Positions 23,453 to 36,050 of a DNA stretch of 64,000 nt are shown piece after piece (the stretch's first letter is position 1; each line of letters opens with the position of its first letter). A program made the translations under genes and the position numbers. Under the pieces are notes generated by a model. The model was not told the origin of the DNA. It saw only the letters and a program-made list of their open reading frames with translations, and did not search any database. The stretch is from Haliotis asinina (Eukaryota; Mollusca; Gastropoda; Lepetellida; Haliotidae), in the NCBI RefSeq assembly GCF_037392515.1, contig NC_090288.1, forward strand, positions 1,054,001 to 1,118,000. The letters run 5' to 3'.

Positions 23453-23457
23453 AAAAA
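23453..23457 (-). terminator. RNA polymerase III T5 terminator (unit 2)
   Basis: Five T on the minus strand directly after the tRNA gene. Confidence 0.75.
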
Positions 23458-23458
23458 G

Positions 23459-23530
23459 GAGCAGAGCGTGGCTTCGATCCACGGTCCTCTGGGTTATGAG
23501 CCCAGTGCGCTTCAGCTGCGCCACTCTGCT
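23459..23530 (-). tRNA. Initiator tRNA-Met (CAU), unit 2
   Basis: Sequence identical to the unit 1 gene at 7935-8006 as far as I can read, with the same C discriminator and T5 terminator (23453-23457). Duplicated together with the Polinton-like element. Confidence 0.9.
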
Positions 23531-24336
23531 GTACCTGCATCTGTCTTGTGTTAAGACATTTAAATCAACCAATGATAACCAAATAGTCACAAACACATCC
23601 AGTCTATCTCTTAAACATGTAAATCCACATGACTACCCAAATGGGCCATCTCTGTCCGAGGGACTCCCACCAGGGTCAAATAATGACAGTCTGGAGACCA
23701 CTTTTCATGCTCGACCCAGGGATCATTATCGCCTTCCCAGTTCTTGAGAATGACATCACATTGAACACACTATAAAATCTGTTTTCATGAAACCGTTTGC
23801 ACCACTTCATTCAGAATGAGGTCGGGGGATGATTGTTCTGAAACAAATGAATAAAAAACCAACATGAGTCAGTGACTCTGTAACTGGCTTCGCGCTCTCC
23901 ATGCTTAGGGGGTCTAAAACAGCTCTCTTAGTCTTAAGACTTGTAGACCTAAGACTTCTAGGCGACCTCTACACAGGCTAGAGTGTAACTCAGTAAGTAA
24001 AGCGTACTCACGGGGAGCTAGGAGGGGAGTCCCTTTTCCTGATGGGTGTCCCCTCTTCCTCCTCCCTGGTTGGGGTTCCAGTGTCGAACACCTATTCTAC
24101 TCTCTGTATCACTTGCATGAGGCCAGAATGATTCTTCCTCAGGGTATCCCGGTGAGTAGCTTCCATTTTCAAGAGGGAGAGAGAGAGGCCTGGAATAGGG
24201 GTTTTATGTATTCCCACTGTCAAACCGGATGAAAGCGGTTGATCTATCTGTACGGTTGCTAGGCCTCTGACCTAATAATATACCCATGACTGTGAGGACC
24301 GCTCAAGGTCGTGGTGAAAATGACGTCACCACCATA

Positions 24337-24436
24337 GTGTTTTCCAAGGTCATTGACGAAATGAGGTCACGCAGGTGTTTGATGACGTCAGAACCAACAT
24401 GGCGGATTTTTGGACTATTTGAGCCGGTATACAACA
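24337..24436. repeat. Terminal inverted repeat, right (unit 2)
   Basis: Reverse complement starts TGTTGTATACCGGCTC; followed by GATGCC and L1-like LINE sequence. Confidence 0.85.
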
Positions 24437-24442
24437 GATGCC

Positions 24443-25751
24443 TACGAAGAGCGAACACTTTCAGTTTCACAAAAGCAAGGTATAATTTAGTATCTTTAAG
24501 GGAAACAGCCCCCCCAAAGTATTTAAAGAACTGGCGCCCTCTTTCACTTCTAAATTCATCTTACAATATTGGAGCAGCGGCAAACCAAATTAAAAGTATT
24601 CCTTCTTTTGTAATTCATGAAGAAAAAAGGTTTTGTAGAAGATAAATATATGTGGAAATAACCAGACCAAGTTATGATATTATGGACCATACTGAAACTT
24701 TCCAAATTCCTGGTTTACTATTACTAATTGCTTTTGAAGCGTTCAAAAATTGATTACACGATTCCATTTAGAAAGTGGTCAAATGGAACATATGTCATAT
24801 TTGGTCTACAGTGATTTATCAACCTGCCTGAAAACGTCAAGATTCATAATGACACCCCATGGACGTGTAGGAGGCTCCCACGCTGTGCGGGTGCTTCCCA
24901 TGCATTGTGTTTACGTGTGGGGATAACGTGAAATGATGCTGCATACACAAGGTGAATGTCATTGTAACGTTTCTCAAAGGGTTTTCTTTCTACCAGACTT
25001 CAAAGTCCACTTCCCCTACTTTATTGAAGAGTATATTTGTTATAGAGGCCGGTAATAACAAGGTGTAACATCCGTAAACGATTTACTTAATGAAAACGAC
25101 GGCAGATTTCAGTTTAAGGAAGAATTTGTGCCTTATACGTCCACAGACTTTCTTAAGAACGGGGCGTTAATCGAGCTGTTATATGTTACGCAAATTCAAT
25201 AGGTATACTTTATCCGGATGTAATCTATGTAATCATGAGTATCCGCTTATAATGAAATGTACATCGGCCACCAGAAAGTATATGATATGTTAACAGATCC
25301 ACGCTTTGTTAAACTCCCTTGCTTTGATATGTCACTTGTTTGCACTACTCGGACCTTGACGGAAAATGTTTAAACTTGATCGCAAATACATGTACTCCAA
25401 GTACTGAATAAAGATGGTTGCAGTACAGAATCATTCACACAATATTGCCAACCAGACATTTCATCTACAAAATAAACTATGTGGGTAGCCCTAGATGTAC
25501 CTTTCCCAACGATTATGACGAAACAGTCTATCATATCTTCCGGGAGTGGGACAGAGTGGAAAGCATATGGCGTGAAATGAAAATATGGCTCAGAACTGGA
25601 TATGTACTATTGAGTTTCAATTCCCAGGTAATGTTTGGGATAAAAGGAAAACAGAACTATTTACTTAATGCGAAAATTATTTTAGTCAAGTATAATATAT
25701 ACAACCGTAGTAAGAAAGGTTTTATTCCAAATATTTCATAAATCAAGAGTC
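24443..25751 (+). mobile_element. L1-like LINE, 3' part (unit 2)
   Basis: Copy of 8729-10040, including the C-terminal frame at 25418-25738 (QYRIIHTILPTRHFIYKIN). Degenerate. Confidence 0.7.
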
Positions 25752-26345
25752 AAATCATACAATGTTATAACACCACAAAATATATACATTAACCTACTTC
25801 CTATAGCTATGGTCCGACTGTTTAGAGTTGTTGAATAGGTAAATGTGTTCGATCTGCATGTAACAATTTTCTTTATGAAAAAAAGTGATGAGAAAACCGA
25901 GCGTACAGTTGTAGATATATAAGAAGTAGTTTCCGAAATAATAACACAGCACGGATCGTCTCCTACATGTTTCAATCGTGTATCTGGGAGAAGTGATTTC
26001 AGTTAAACAGATAATCTCCCTCGATATTTCATAAAAACACATACACCGTGCGTGACACTGAAGTGTAGCCTGTCCCAGTAGGACTCTACCCAACCAAAGT
26101 AATAGAGTCTGTACTTTTGTGGAAAGTAATCCAAAGATTACATATGGTTCACTATATGCTACTGAGAGGCACAGCTGTCTGATCAAGACGGATGTATCTG
26201 CCCATTCCCAACCTGTTAGAGTTCCCCTGCTTCATGGTGGTAGCACGGTGTATCCATCATCGGATTTTGAGACGACTAAGGGACGCAACTCTACGTCACT
26301 ATGTATAAAGAACAGACACGAGACAGTTCTAGTGTACCCACATTA
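25752..26345. other. 3' flank of gene B
   Basis: Counterpart of 10041-10610. No gene seen. From about 26220 rightwards it matches the DNA after gene E. Confidence 0.5.
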
Positions 26346-26351
26346 TTTATT
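26346..26351 (-). promoter_or_regulatory. AATAAA polyadenylation signal, gene B
   Basis: Minus-strand AATAAA about 34 nt after the stop codon of gene B; same as gene A. Confidence 0.5.
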
Positions 26352-26384
26352 GAAATCTTGTAATAAACACTGTGATAAGGATTA

Positions 26385-27998
26385 TTACTCTGAGTCGAAA
26401 GCGTCAGCAAACTCCTTCTCCAGTACATTTTGCAAATCTGGGTCTGAAAAGAAATATTAGGCACAGATTACAATATACACAGACAACTATAGTTCAGCCA
26501 TACTTCAAATCCAATCTTGCAGTCCCGAGGACTGGTTTTAGATGCTTCCTGATTACGATCCTCGGTCTGTTTTCACTGTAGCACATGTTTTCATGTTTTT
26601 GATAGAATGTAATCTAAGTAGAACACTGTTAATATCAGCTTTAGACTTCACTTGAATATGAACATTTCAAGTTAATGTTATGTGCAACAACGTATACAAT
26701 TTTATCTGTAATGTTCGATTGTACAAAACCAGTACAATTCAACTCGTTATGTCCGATTTACCTGAATCTATGGTCATGAAGTCATGGATGCTCCTCGAGA
26801 ACTCCTCCAAACTCACATTTGAATCATCTGAAATTGTTGAAATGATCAGTCCAAATCTCTTCATTACTTAAGCATTATTTTCATGTTCACAATGAAATAA
26901 CTTGTGATTAAAGTCAGGGTTACAGGGACTGTATATATCGTCATTATGTGAACGGTGACTCAAGTTTACCGTTTTCATCAGCAAGTGAAAGTAGATCCTC
27001 GGCCGCCCGTCTCTCCATCAGTTCCTCAGCTTCTGATTGGTCAATATTGCCATCCTTGTTCTTATCGAGGTCGTCAATACTTCGCTTACCAACTAGGGCT
27101 CCTAAAAGCAAAGAACACACAAATATATTCTCGCGCAGTAGCAAAAGTTACAAAGCAATGGCATCACACAAACACAATGAGATTTTTTTCACATAAAAAG
27201 GCAAAACAAACACAAATTGCTACGGTTTGTTAAGATTGATAATAACAGGATTCTGTCCCCTTGACTTTCAGTATTCTCTCAGAACAGATGAAACAGTACT
27301 TCCAAACACAGTAATTCATGTTTCAGATTTGAGTCCTCAGTACAATGAAAACCGCCTATTTAACTGAACGTGTTTTCAAAGAAGCACAATTATAACTCAT
27401 TCGATCACTCAAACACCCAAGAACATTATTTGTTTGTTAAATAAGACACCTGAATTTTGGCATTTCTTCATAAGCTAACTTGTTTCTTAGTCTAATGGTT
27501 CCATCTGTTTATCAGTCTCTTAGTGAACGGTCTTCAGTATGTTGTCGTTCAAATCCGTTGATGATGTTCACATTGAAAACAAAGGAGAAACACATAATGT
27601 GGACACTTTTTACTATTAAAAGTCATCACTTACTGAAAGGTACAGTGTATTAATAGCTTTCGACCTCTGAGACCTTTCAGAGTGATTTTGACGTCCAGTT
27701 ACACATTTTGTAGATCCCGAATGGGACTCAAGGAGAGAAAATGCGATATAGCAAAACTAATGCATGCCAAAAATGTCCAAACTTTGATTACATTCTATCT
27801 TCTACATTCTACATCTTCCTGTACTGGCTTACCGACGGCTGGGTTGATGATGTGTTTGTATCGCCTGTAAACTCGGTACACCCGTCCAGCGGTTCGAAGT
27901 AAACGCCGGCCGCGGACCCTAAACCTGAATCTTCTCCAGGCGTCCGATTCCGACATCAGCACCACGGCCACAAGCAGGAGGACGAGGAACAGACGCAT
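26385..27998 (-). CDS. Cationic peptide / EF-hand precursor, copy B
   Basis: Coding exons on the minus strand: 27833-27998, 26970-27101, 26762-26827 and 26385-26443; introns of 731, 142 and 318 nt, GT-AG and phase 1. Predicted product is identical to copy A. The only notable difference is about 150 bp missing from intron 1, starting a few tens of bases after the donor, which leaves the donor GTAAG in place. Conserved 5' exon and TATA-like block at about 28555-28613. Looks intact. Confidence 0.85.
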
Positions 27999-28554
27999 TC
28001 TGGTCAGTTGATATTATCTGCTTGACATATAGATCATTGTGCAAATTACAAACGCAATCAATAGTGCAACACACTACTGACAATATTTTTGTCTCTTATA
28101 TCTGCCTTTAGAAGGATAACACGCTTATTATTCATCACAACTGTTTCAGACAATAATACCTTGAGATAATGACGTGAAATACGAGATAGACCTTTATAGG
28201 TTTGTCATGGGCATGACTGATATACTCTCTTGTTTGTAACTTCTTTTTTCATTTATGAAGGGGACGCTTATATGGATACAGTAGGCAGTTGAAATTGCGT
28301 TTAAAATATCAGCTCTCTAAAGTTCTAAATTGTGAAAATGCTCCATTTTAACCATTATAATGTCTCAGATGGAAACCACCGCTGATTTCTGTACAAAAGA
28401 AGTGACTTTGTGTTTGTTGTCTGATGCAGTAGAAGAACCACTCCAGTGGCAATGTGGTGTGTCTTGATTTTGTTGGGATAGGTCTGCTATGTAGTTAGGA
28501 TGCTGCTGTTTAACTACAATCATCAAATCAAGAAATCATAGAAATGTTACTTAC

Positions 28555-28613
28555 CAAAATAGACGACGAAAAGAGTTTCTGCAGATTGTATGTATAAACC
28601 ACACATATTTATG
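28555..28613 (-). promoter_or_regulatory. Putative TATA box and 5' non-coding exon, gene B
   Basis: CATAAATATG at 28604-28613 (minus) and donor GTAAGT after 28555, as in gene A. Confidence 0.45.
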
Positions 28614-29256
28614 CCTGTATGGGTCAGAAACTCGTGAAAGGAAACAGGAAAATCACTTGAGATCTAAACGATAACATCCCACAAATAATGACGCTTGATT
28701 GGCCAACATGTTGGGTATCTGTACCATCGTTACAAGAAACAGCTGGGAGAGATGGATGTCAATGGGGAATATTGATTTAACACAGTTATTGCCATACTGA
28801 CGTGTTATTTAGTTCTTTGGAAATGATATTTTAACACGTTTACCACCAGATGGCTAGATAGGTGAATAACGACCACTCGGATGTTGTTGGCGTCAGCAGT
28901 TTGTGACGGCAACAGCGAAACCCATGTTCCTACTCTGCCTGTAATGGCAACACAAGCCCACCATGGTGCTAATCGCGCCTTTTTGCTAATAAACATTTTG
29001 TTTCAAACCTACCTTACTTTTACTCTCTAAAATTGCTAGTATTTTCCCTAGTACTTCAACCATTATTTATTCTTTGTTTCAAAAACTTGACGAGTTGATC
29101 AGTTTGATTTTCAGTGATCCATTCCAATGATGTTCAAAGTTACTTTTCCTTTAAGACCATTTAAGACTGCGTATTCCTTCGCACTGACGTTCTGCAATCA
29201 ATTATTTTTCACTTCAAGTTTGAATAAAGTAACAAGAAGCAAAACAAAATTTCGAA
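28614..29256. other. Upstream DNA of gene B
   Basis: Counterpart of 13036-13678; ends at the LINE target duplication. No gene supported. Confidence 0.5.
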
Positions 29257-31695
29257 TTTGGAAAAAGAGTGAGTGAGTGAGTTAAAATTTAACGTCACAC
29301 CGGCAATATTGCAGCCATATAGTGACGAGAAATGTTGCAGATGCACACAAAAAATACAAGTAATTAAAGAACCAGTCATCGACGGACTGTAAAATAAAAA
29401 TTGGCTATTGATCACCAACAACTAAAGGTAGATCACCATACTAGGGGCCATGGGGACTCACAGTACCTTAGCTACCTGCATGATCCCTATTTGGATTTAC
29501 ACCATCCCTTCACCTATTGGCGATTGTATGCAAGTTTAGCCACGAATTAAAATGACAATAATATTACATCTAAAAGTGTGGAAGATTAAATTTTACGTTA
29601 AATGTTTTGGGACTTACCTACCCTCTCAGGAGGACAATAATTTTACGGTACTTCAACCTCCCTTGAGGGTACTGCCACTACCCAGTTATTAATTTAAAGT
29701 TCCAATCATAAAATACTGATCTATTTACTGATCAGTCAACAAATCCAATTCTTTTAAAAATCCAATAATTAAATGAGAACTTATATTGTTAAAAAATCCT
29801 TCATAGTTCGTGATTTAAAATAGGTATTCCTTGTGATGGAGTATTCAACACAGTCAAGCAGTCATCACGTGCCTGACTGTGATTCTTTCATCACAAGGAA
29901 CGCAGAACGGAGGATCCTCACCTTTCAGTAGGTAGTTGTGGGTACATTTGGTGTGGCCAATATGACATCGTCGCATGATGACCTCTTCAAATCTGGACTG
30001 ACAACCCAAGTAGGTATAACCGATATAGGGTTTTATTTCATCTAATTTATTTATACCTACTTGAGTGTCCCACCTCTTCTGCATCAGATCATGCATGTAA
30101 CATCTAATAGTAGCTTTATAATCAGTGTAGGGAAAAAGAAGTGGTGTCACGGATGTGCTGTGTGCTGCCTTGACAGCAAGGTCAGCCAGTGTGTTCCCAG
30201 AAATGCGTACGTGGTTAGGTAACCAACAAAAGACGATGTCGCATTGGCCAGTAGCAAGATCATTATACAATTCATTGATTTCTATTAAAAGTGGATGTTT
30301 TTAAGGCAAGAAAGAGAGTCTGAATAGATTACATATTGTTTTGTTTAGGGTGTTTTTTATTTAAGAGCCATCAATATGGCGTTAGCTTCTGCAGTGAATA
30401 TAGAACTGTTCTGTGGTAATCTAGAAGATATTGTTCTGGATCCAATGACAGTGGCACAAGCAACTGCGCCACCGTCCTTGGACCCATCTGTAAATAAGGA
30501 TTTGTAGTATTTATTTTTTAATTGAATATATTCTTGTTTGTATTGTAGTTTATTTGTTTCTGATTTCTTAAAAATAGTTCAAGTTAAATCGATTTGTGCC
30601 CTAACCAATTGCCAAGGGGGAGAAGAAAGAAGACGGGAAGGAGATATATTTTTCATATCAATGCCGGCAGCAATAATAAATGGCTTAATCCTGAGCCCAA
30701 GAGGCGGAAGAAGAGAAGATTTCTTATTGTACAAATCCTCACAGAGAGGATTGAAGACACAGTCATATGCAGGATGTGACTCACTGGAACATAGTTTTGT
30801 GATATACTGCAAAGATAATTTTATACGGCGTTGGTCAAGAGATGGCTCATCAGCCTCGACATAAGGCTGTCAACTGTCGAAGTTCTGAAAGATCCAAGAC
30901 AAAATCTTAGACACTGGTGGTGGACGGAATCTAAAAGTTTAAGGTTGCTTTTGCAGGCTCCACCATATACGATGGAACCGTAATCAAGTATAGATCGTAC
31001 TAATGATCTGTATAATTGAAGGAGTGAATTTGAAACAACCTTTAACAAGTCCAGTGCCTTCAGGCATTTAGCTTTAAGGGATTTAATGTGTGGTATGAAC
31101 GTTAAATGAGAATCGAAAATTAAGCCCCCAAATTTGGCCTCCTTTACAACTTTGATGGGAGTGCCATTTAAAGATAGTTCAGGGTCCGTATGTTGCTTAT
31201 ATTGTCTACAAAAGTGTATGCAATTAGTTTTGTATTTAGAAAATGTAAAGCCGTTTTCGAGACACCATTTATTTATTCTGTTTAGACACAACTGCAGTTG
31301 TCGTTCAATAGTGTGCATATTGTTACCACGAGAAGAAATATTAAAATCATCCACAAATAACGAGCCATCAATTGAATCATTTAAAACCTTTTAATAAACT
31401 GTTGATCGTAATACTAAATAAAACGACAGACAAACTACTACCTTGAGGGACACCCTGAACCTGATTGTAATGATCAGACCGGGTTGAACCCACTCGGACT
31501 TGAAATTGCCTGTCTTTTAAAAACTGTGGTATAAAAAGTGGCAAACGGCCTCTCAAAGACAAAGTCTTGTAAATCCTTTAAAATACCATGCTTCCAGGTC
31601 GTATCATAAGCTTTCTCGAGATCAAAGAAAATTGATACAGTATGTTGTTTATTTACTATAGCATTTTAACAAAGGATTCTAAACGTACCAAATGA

Positions 31696-32301
31696 TCAAT
31701 GGTATTTCGATTTTTTCCGGAAACCACATGGAATACTTGTAATAAGGTTGTTGGTTTCAAGATACCAAATTAAACGATTGTTTACCATTCGTTCCATTGT
31801 TTTGCAGACACAGCTCGTTAGAGAAATTGGTCTGTAATTAGACGGAACAGAATGATCCCGTGAAGGTTTTGGTATACGGATGACAATGGCATTACGCCAT
31901 GAAGATGGGACATCCCCCAAAGTCCATATAGTATCAAAACTGTGTAGAAGTGTTTCCAAACATGATTCTGGTAAATGCTTCAAGAGCTGATAGTGAATAT
32001 TATCATCTCCTGTTGCTGTATCATGAGCTTGCTCAAGGGGAGTATGTAGCTCATGTGGTGAAAATAGTTCGTTGTAATCCTCACCATTGTCTGACTTAAA
32101 ATTAATTCTTTTCTTTTCTTCTTGTGTCTGGTATTTCTGAAACTCAGGGACATAGTTGGTTGAAGAAGAATGCTTAGCGAGTGTTTCACCAAGCTTGCTG
32201 GCAATGTCAGCCTTACCTGTCAATAAAGAATCAAAATCCTTGAGATAATAAACTGAAGATTTCGAACCTTTACCCTTGATACGTTGAATCATATTCCACA
32301 C
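31696..32301 (-). pseudogene. LINE ORF2 RT fingers (third copy)
   Basis: A 201-codon frame from WNMIQRIKGKGSKSS to FRKKSKYH, with IPKPSRDHSVPSNYRPISLT. It is continued in other frames by the GVPQG region (31377-31562) and the DDFNISSRGN catalytic/thumb region (30821-31354). Confidence 0.75.
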
Positions 32302-32549
32302 TTTTGAAATCGGTGCACGAGAACTGATTTTGGAAACATAGTTGGACCAAGACTGACGTTTATTTTGTTTGAATGCACGTCGAGCCTTGGCATTTGAAAG
32401 TTTTACTTTGTCTAAATTATCAACTGTTGGATGTCGACGAAAGTATTTTTCGGCTTTCTTCCTACACTTTCTGGCCTCTTTACATTCATTGGTAAACCAT
32501 GGTTTATGAATGTAAGGATTTGCAGAGGACTTAGCTATTGTGTGATCAG

Positions 32550-33227
32550 CTATAGCATTGAGCTTAGCTTATCTGAAAATAACTGAATGGGATCTTCGGT
32601 ATTATTAAAATGGTCAGGAGTTAGATTTGAAGAACACAATACCTCATACAGTTGCCAGTTTGCTTTTTTAAAATTCCACCTAGATGACGATGAATCAGCA
32701 TGTGGGCTGATCACTTTCAGAACAGTGGGAAAATGATCGCTGCCACAAAGGTCGTCATGAACTGACCATTCAAATTCAGTTAATAAGTTTGCATCTGTAA
32801 GAGAAAGGTCCAGTGCTGAATACGTTCCAGTGGCAGGATGTAAGTACGTGTTTGAATCGTCATTAAATATGCACAGATTATTGTCATTTATGAATTCCTC
32901 GAGTATTCTCCCTTTGATGTTTGTATTTATGCTTCCCCAAAGAGGGTTGTGTCCATTCAGGCCCCCCATGATAATACAGGGCCTAGGAAGCTGATCATAT
33001 AGCTGTCGAAGATCAGATTGTTGTAGTGTAGTAGATGGAGGGATATACAATGAACACAGAGTAAATACAATGTGCATAGTCAACTGTACAGCAACAGCTT
33101 GGAGATTTGTCTTAAGAGGAATGCAGCTACTTATGGCATCCTGACGAATCAAAATAGAAGATCCTCCTGAAGCCTTATCTCCCGCTGGAGAGAAGGAATC
33201 GTAACAGTTGTATCTTCTTAAAGCCAA
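32550..33227 (-). pseudogene. LINE ORF2 endonuclease domain, complete core
   Basis: A 225-codon frame holding the region that units 1 and 2 have lost. Motifs: SLYIPPS, GGLNGHNPLWGS, NDDSNTYLHPATGTYSALDLSL and the terminal GSDHFPTVLKV. In I/Jockey-group endonucleases the third strand usually reads GDFNAHN; here the Asp is Gly, which would be expected to disable the nuclease. Confidence 0.75.
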
Positions 33228-33288
33228 GTCGTCAGTAGATTTAAGATACGTCTCTTGGAGACAAACTGCTATGGGCTGAAATCTTGGA

Positions 33289-34330
33289 CTAATAATTGTA
33301 CCTCATTGAAAATTTTCCTGAGTCCTCTGCAATTCCACTGAATGAGATATGAGCCGCTCGTGGGGGCTGAACTGGGGATCTAGGACATGTAGAGGGACCA
33401 CTCCCATATCTGTTTGCCATGAGACAGAATCTTGAGTTTGATGAGAAACTGCAGCGGAGTAAGTAGAGGCAGTAGACTGAGTTACAGTGGAAACTAATAT
33501 TTCTTGCTTCACTGAAAGATATATTGTTTGTGTACTTATTTGTGAGGAATTTATATTGGGTTTCTAAACTGGGACAGGATTTGGATGATGCTAAGTGCTG
33601 TCCGTGACAGTTAGCACACTTGATTTCATTATTGCAGTCAGAGCTCTCATGCGCCCCGCTGCAAAGGACACAGATAACCTTGTGATTGCAAGTCTTGGTA
33701 CCATGACCAAATCTTTGGTATTTAAAACATCTCAGCGGTGTTGGTATATAAACGTCCACAGCAATGTTATAATACCCGGTCTTTATAGATTTGGGTAAAG
33801 AGGACAAGGCAAATGTAAGGAGGTATGTGTGTGTTTTGTCATCCTGTTTCCTAGTAAAACCGTTTTACAGATGTAACACCTTGACTTTTTAAAGCAGCTG
33901 GTATTTCATCTTCTGCCATGTCAGACAGACACTTTGCATAATCCCGCACTATTCCTCTACATGAATTGAGTGACTTGTGCACCGAGACAACAACCTTGGT
34001 GTTAACAAATTGCTGAAGGTTCAGCAAATTGACACATTGTTGCCTCCGTGCACATTCAACAAGCAGTGAACCATTTCTGAGAACAGTGACATTTTTCACC
34101 TCTCCACATACACTTTGAATGCCTTTGGACACAGCGAAAGAATTACGTTTTAGTGGGTTTCCATCAAAAGAAGAGATAACAATAAACTTTGGCCAAGAAT
34201 TAGCTACATCTGAAGAAACTTCTTCATCAGAGGATAAAGATTCTACGTGGCAACGTTTATTTGCCTTCAATGAACTAGGACTGGGGTTTTTGGACATGGC
34301 GTGTGAATAATACTCAACACCCTTGACCCC
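33289..34330 (-). pseudogene. LINE ORF1 (gag-like zinc-knuckle protein)
   Basis: The N-terminal part (SPSSLKANKRCHVESLSSDEE, then WPKFIVISSFDGNPLKRNS) and the C-terminal part with three knuckles (CFKYQRFGHGTKTC, CVLCSGAHESSDC, CANCHGQHLASSKSC) are in two frames separated near 33850. The first knuckle has Tyr in place of its second Cys. The segment between the knuckles and the extreme C-terminus is shortened compared with 53849-54385. ORF1 proteins of this group bind the element's RNA. Confidence 0.75.
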
Positions 34331-34946
34331 AACCCGCGATCGAGCGTCAACAAGGACGATGTTGCAAGAGGCAACCATCTACAACACCAGAGATACAAGA
34401 GTGGTATACTCCAGTAAATACAACGTGAATAGCCATATTTGCCTACCAAAGAGCACAGTCAGGCTGGTTCCGTCTTAAACAGGTAATTGGAGGCATACGA
34501 AATTCAGAGGTTGACATTACCAGATTGGCCTATGAGCCACCGCCTTCTGGCATAGGACTCTAGGCAATATAAGATCAGGAATAAAATATTTTGAATTACA
34601 GATATCAAAGACTCCAATACCCAATTGATTAACTGTGCAAAAATAGTTCTACGCACAGGGAATGGCGTACCCAGGCGACTGGTTGAACCGGGCCCATTCA
34701 ACCTCTCGTCTAGGTGAAGTAACGGTCGAAGGGGTGTGTTGAACAAAGAGAATGCGGTCACAGGCCCCAGAGCCCTCAACCCCCAGACTCCCGTCCTCCA
34801 CCGACACAGGGCCGCAACCCATGGCGAACGGGTTGGTGGACCAAATATGCACCCGGGTCCACTACAGGGGTGTTGGCGAGCTCTTGGCGTTACCCAGCAC
34901 CCACCACGAGGAGGTGGCTCGCCACGTGTGCCTTTTGGAAAAAGAG

Positions 34947-36050
34947 ACCTGAAATGGAAATCACAAAGAAAGGAAGTTAGTAGCAAAAACAGGAAATCCA
35001 ATTTAATCAGCTAGCATAATCAAAAGAACTAGAAAATAGTTAATATTCACAGATTTGGCTATAACCCTGAAGTAGAGATCATGGGGTCGCAATTACAAAT
35101 ATATAAATATAAATATCGAAATAAGATACACAAATAACTAAAATAACGAGAACAATCACTGTAAGCATTTCTAAGTGCTGCCAAAGTGCACTCTCCCATA
35201 TGAAGATTTCCAAAACGCCATAAGTTTTTTCATCAAGGTGACATTATTCAAAGCCTTTCAACCCCTTTTGAGAAATGGCATAGCAGAAATGTCCTACGCA
35301 CTAACCTGTTGGACGGGCGTTTCTCTGTTGTCTCAGATGAACAAATAACTTATCTTTGGATGTCCAAGGTCACCTTCAAGTGAATGCCTGGTATGATCAC
35401 ATGCTGACAATATAGATGTGACATAGATGTCGCCATTGTACGTTGCTGTTAGAGGAGAACTAAGTTGCAATCCCGCTCACTGTGTGTTTTGTTCTTTCGA
35501 GTTGCGTTGCGATGTGTGTTAAACGTTATTAACTGTTTGTTGATGACTGGATGAAACGTTTATGCAATTCTCATTTTATCTGCAATTACCTGTGATAACT
35601 AAGACTGTAGCATTGGCATATTGCAGTGATGTTCGTTGTGGAACAATGTGGAACACCGCCCAAATTCATAAAACTATTTATTATGATGACCAGAAAGAGA
35701 AAGTATAATTAATAAACAATCTAGTACAAAGGTATCTTCAAACTACCGACGGTCTCCTGGCCTAAGAAGGACAGCAACGACTTCAACCGAAACACTGAAT
35801 ACACATTAAATACACAATACAACACTGTATACACAGTGACCGGGGTTTCATCAGGAACATTTTATTTTATTCTCCTTTGTTTTCAATGTGAATATCATCA
35901 ACGGGTTTGAACGGCAACACTCTGATGATCGTACAGCAATAAGATGATAGAAGAAAAGCAAGGACGTATAAACAAATTTAACAGTTAAAAGATGGTTTTT
36001 CATCATAGGCAGGCTCTAATATCACATTTTCTTTGTAAACACAACACGTC
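34947..36050. other. Spacer X, LINE-proximal part
   Basis: About 1.1 kb flanking the 5' end of the LINE. The first 0.9 kb recur in direct orientation at about 45087-45960 and in inverse orientation at about 52030-52470. No gene seen. At about 35866-36045 there is a stretch related, in plus orientation, to intron 1 of genes D and E. Confidence 0.6.

Larger units (their letters stand above)
19449..24436. mobile_element. Polinton-like element, short and broken (unit 2 copy)
   Basis: Sister copy of 3909-8722, same insertion point and same 6-bp flank GATGCC (19443-19448 and 24437-24442). Terminal inverted repeats at 19449-19548 and 24337-24436. Same parts on the minus strand: packaging-ATPase remnant (about 22277-22777), C2H2 finger remnants (about 21908-22273 and near 22940), short unassigned frames, initiator tRNA, SINE and microsatellites. 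It looks broken, with several breaks. Because it was duplicated with the whole unit, the two copies do not represent two insertions. Confidence 0.7.
15542..31125. repeat. Tandem segmental duplication, unit 2
   Basis: Second direct copy of the 15.5-kb unit, with the same element order and gene B in place of gene A. A third copy begins at about 31126 but keeps the unit sequence only through the LINE; beyond that it runs into spacer X instead of the L1-like and Polinton-like block. Indels shift the offset between units from 15542 to about 15730 and back, so the two copies are distinguishable and not a simple sequence repeat of one read. Confidence 0.9.
29270..34933 (-). mobile_element. I/Nimb-type LINE, nearly full length, with perfect target duplication
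   Basis: The 5664-bp element is flanked by the perfect 13-bp repeat TTTGGAAAAAGAG (29257-29269 and 34934-34946). Minus-strand order: GC-rich 5' UTR (about 34400-34933), ORF1 with three Cys knuckles (33289-34330), ORF2 with endonuclease, RT and RNase H, 3' UTR, (CTCA)n tail. It is not active as it stands: part of ORF1 (about 0.3 kb) is deleted near 33400, and ORF2 is split by frame changes. The target duplication and complete ends show a genuine full-length insertion. Confidence 0.9.

Noticed and set aside
34504-35001. 165-codon frame with hydrophobic ends near the LINE 5' end (also 52416-52919 on the plus strand)
   Set aside because: It crosses the LINE target duplication, so its start lies in host spacer and the rest in the LINE 5' UTR; GC-rich UTR sequence easily leaves frames open.
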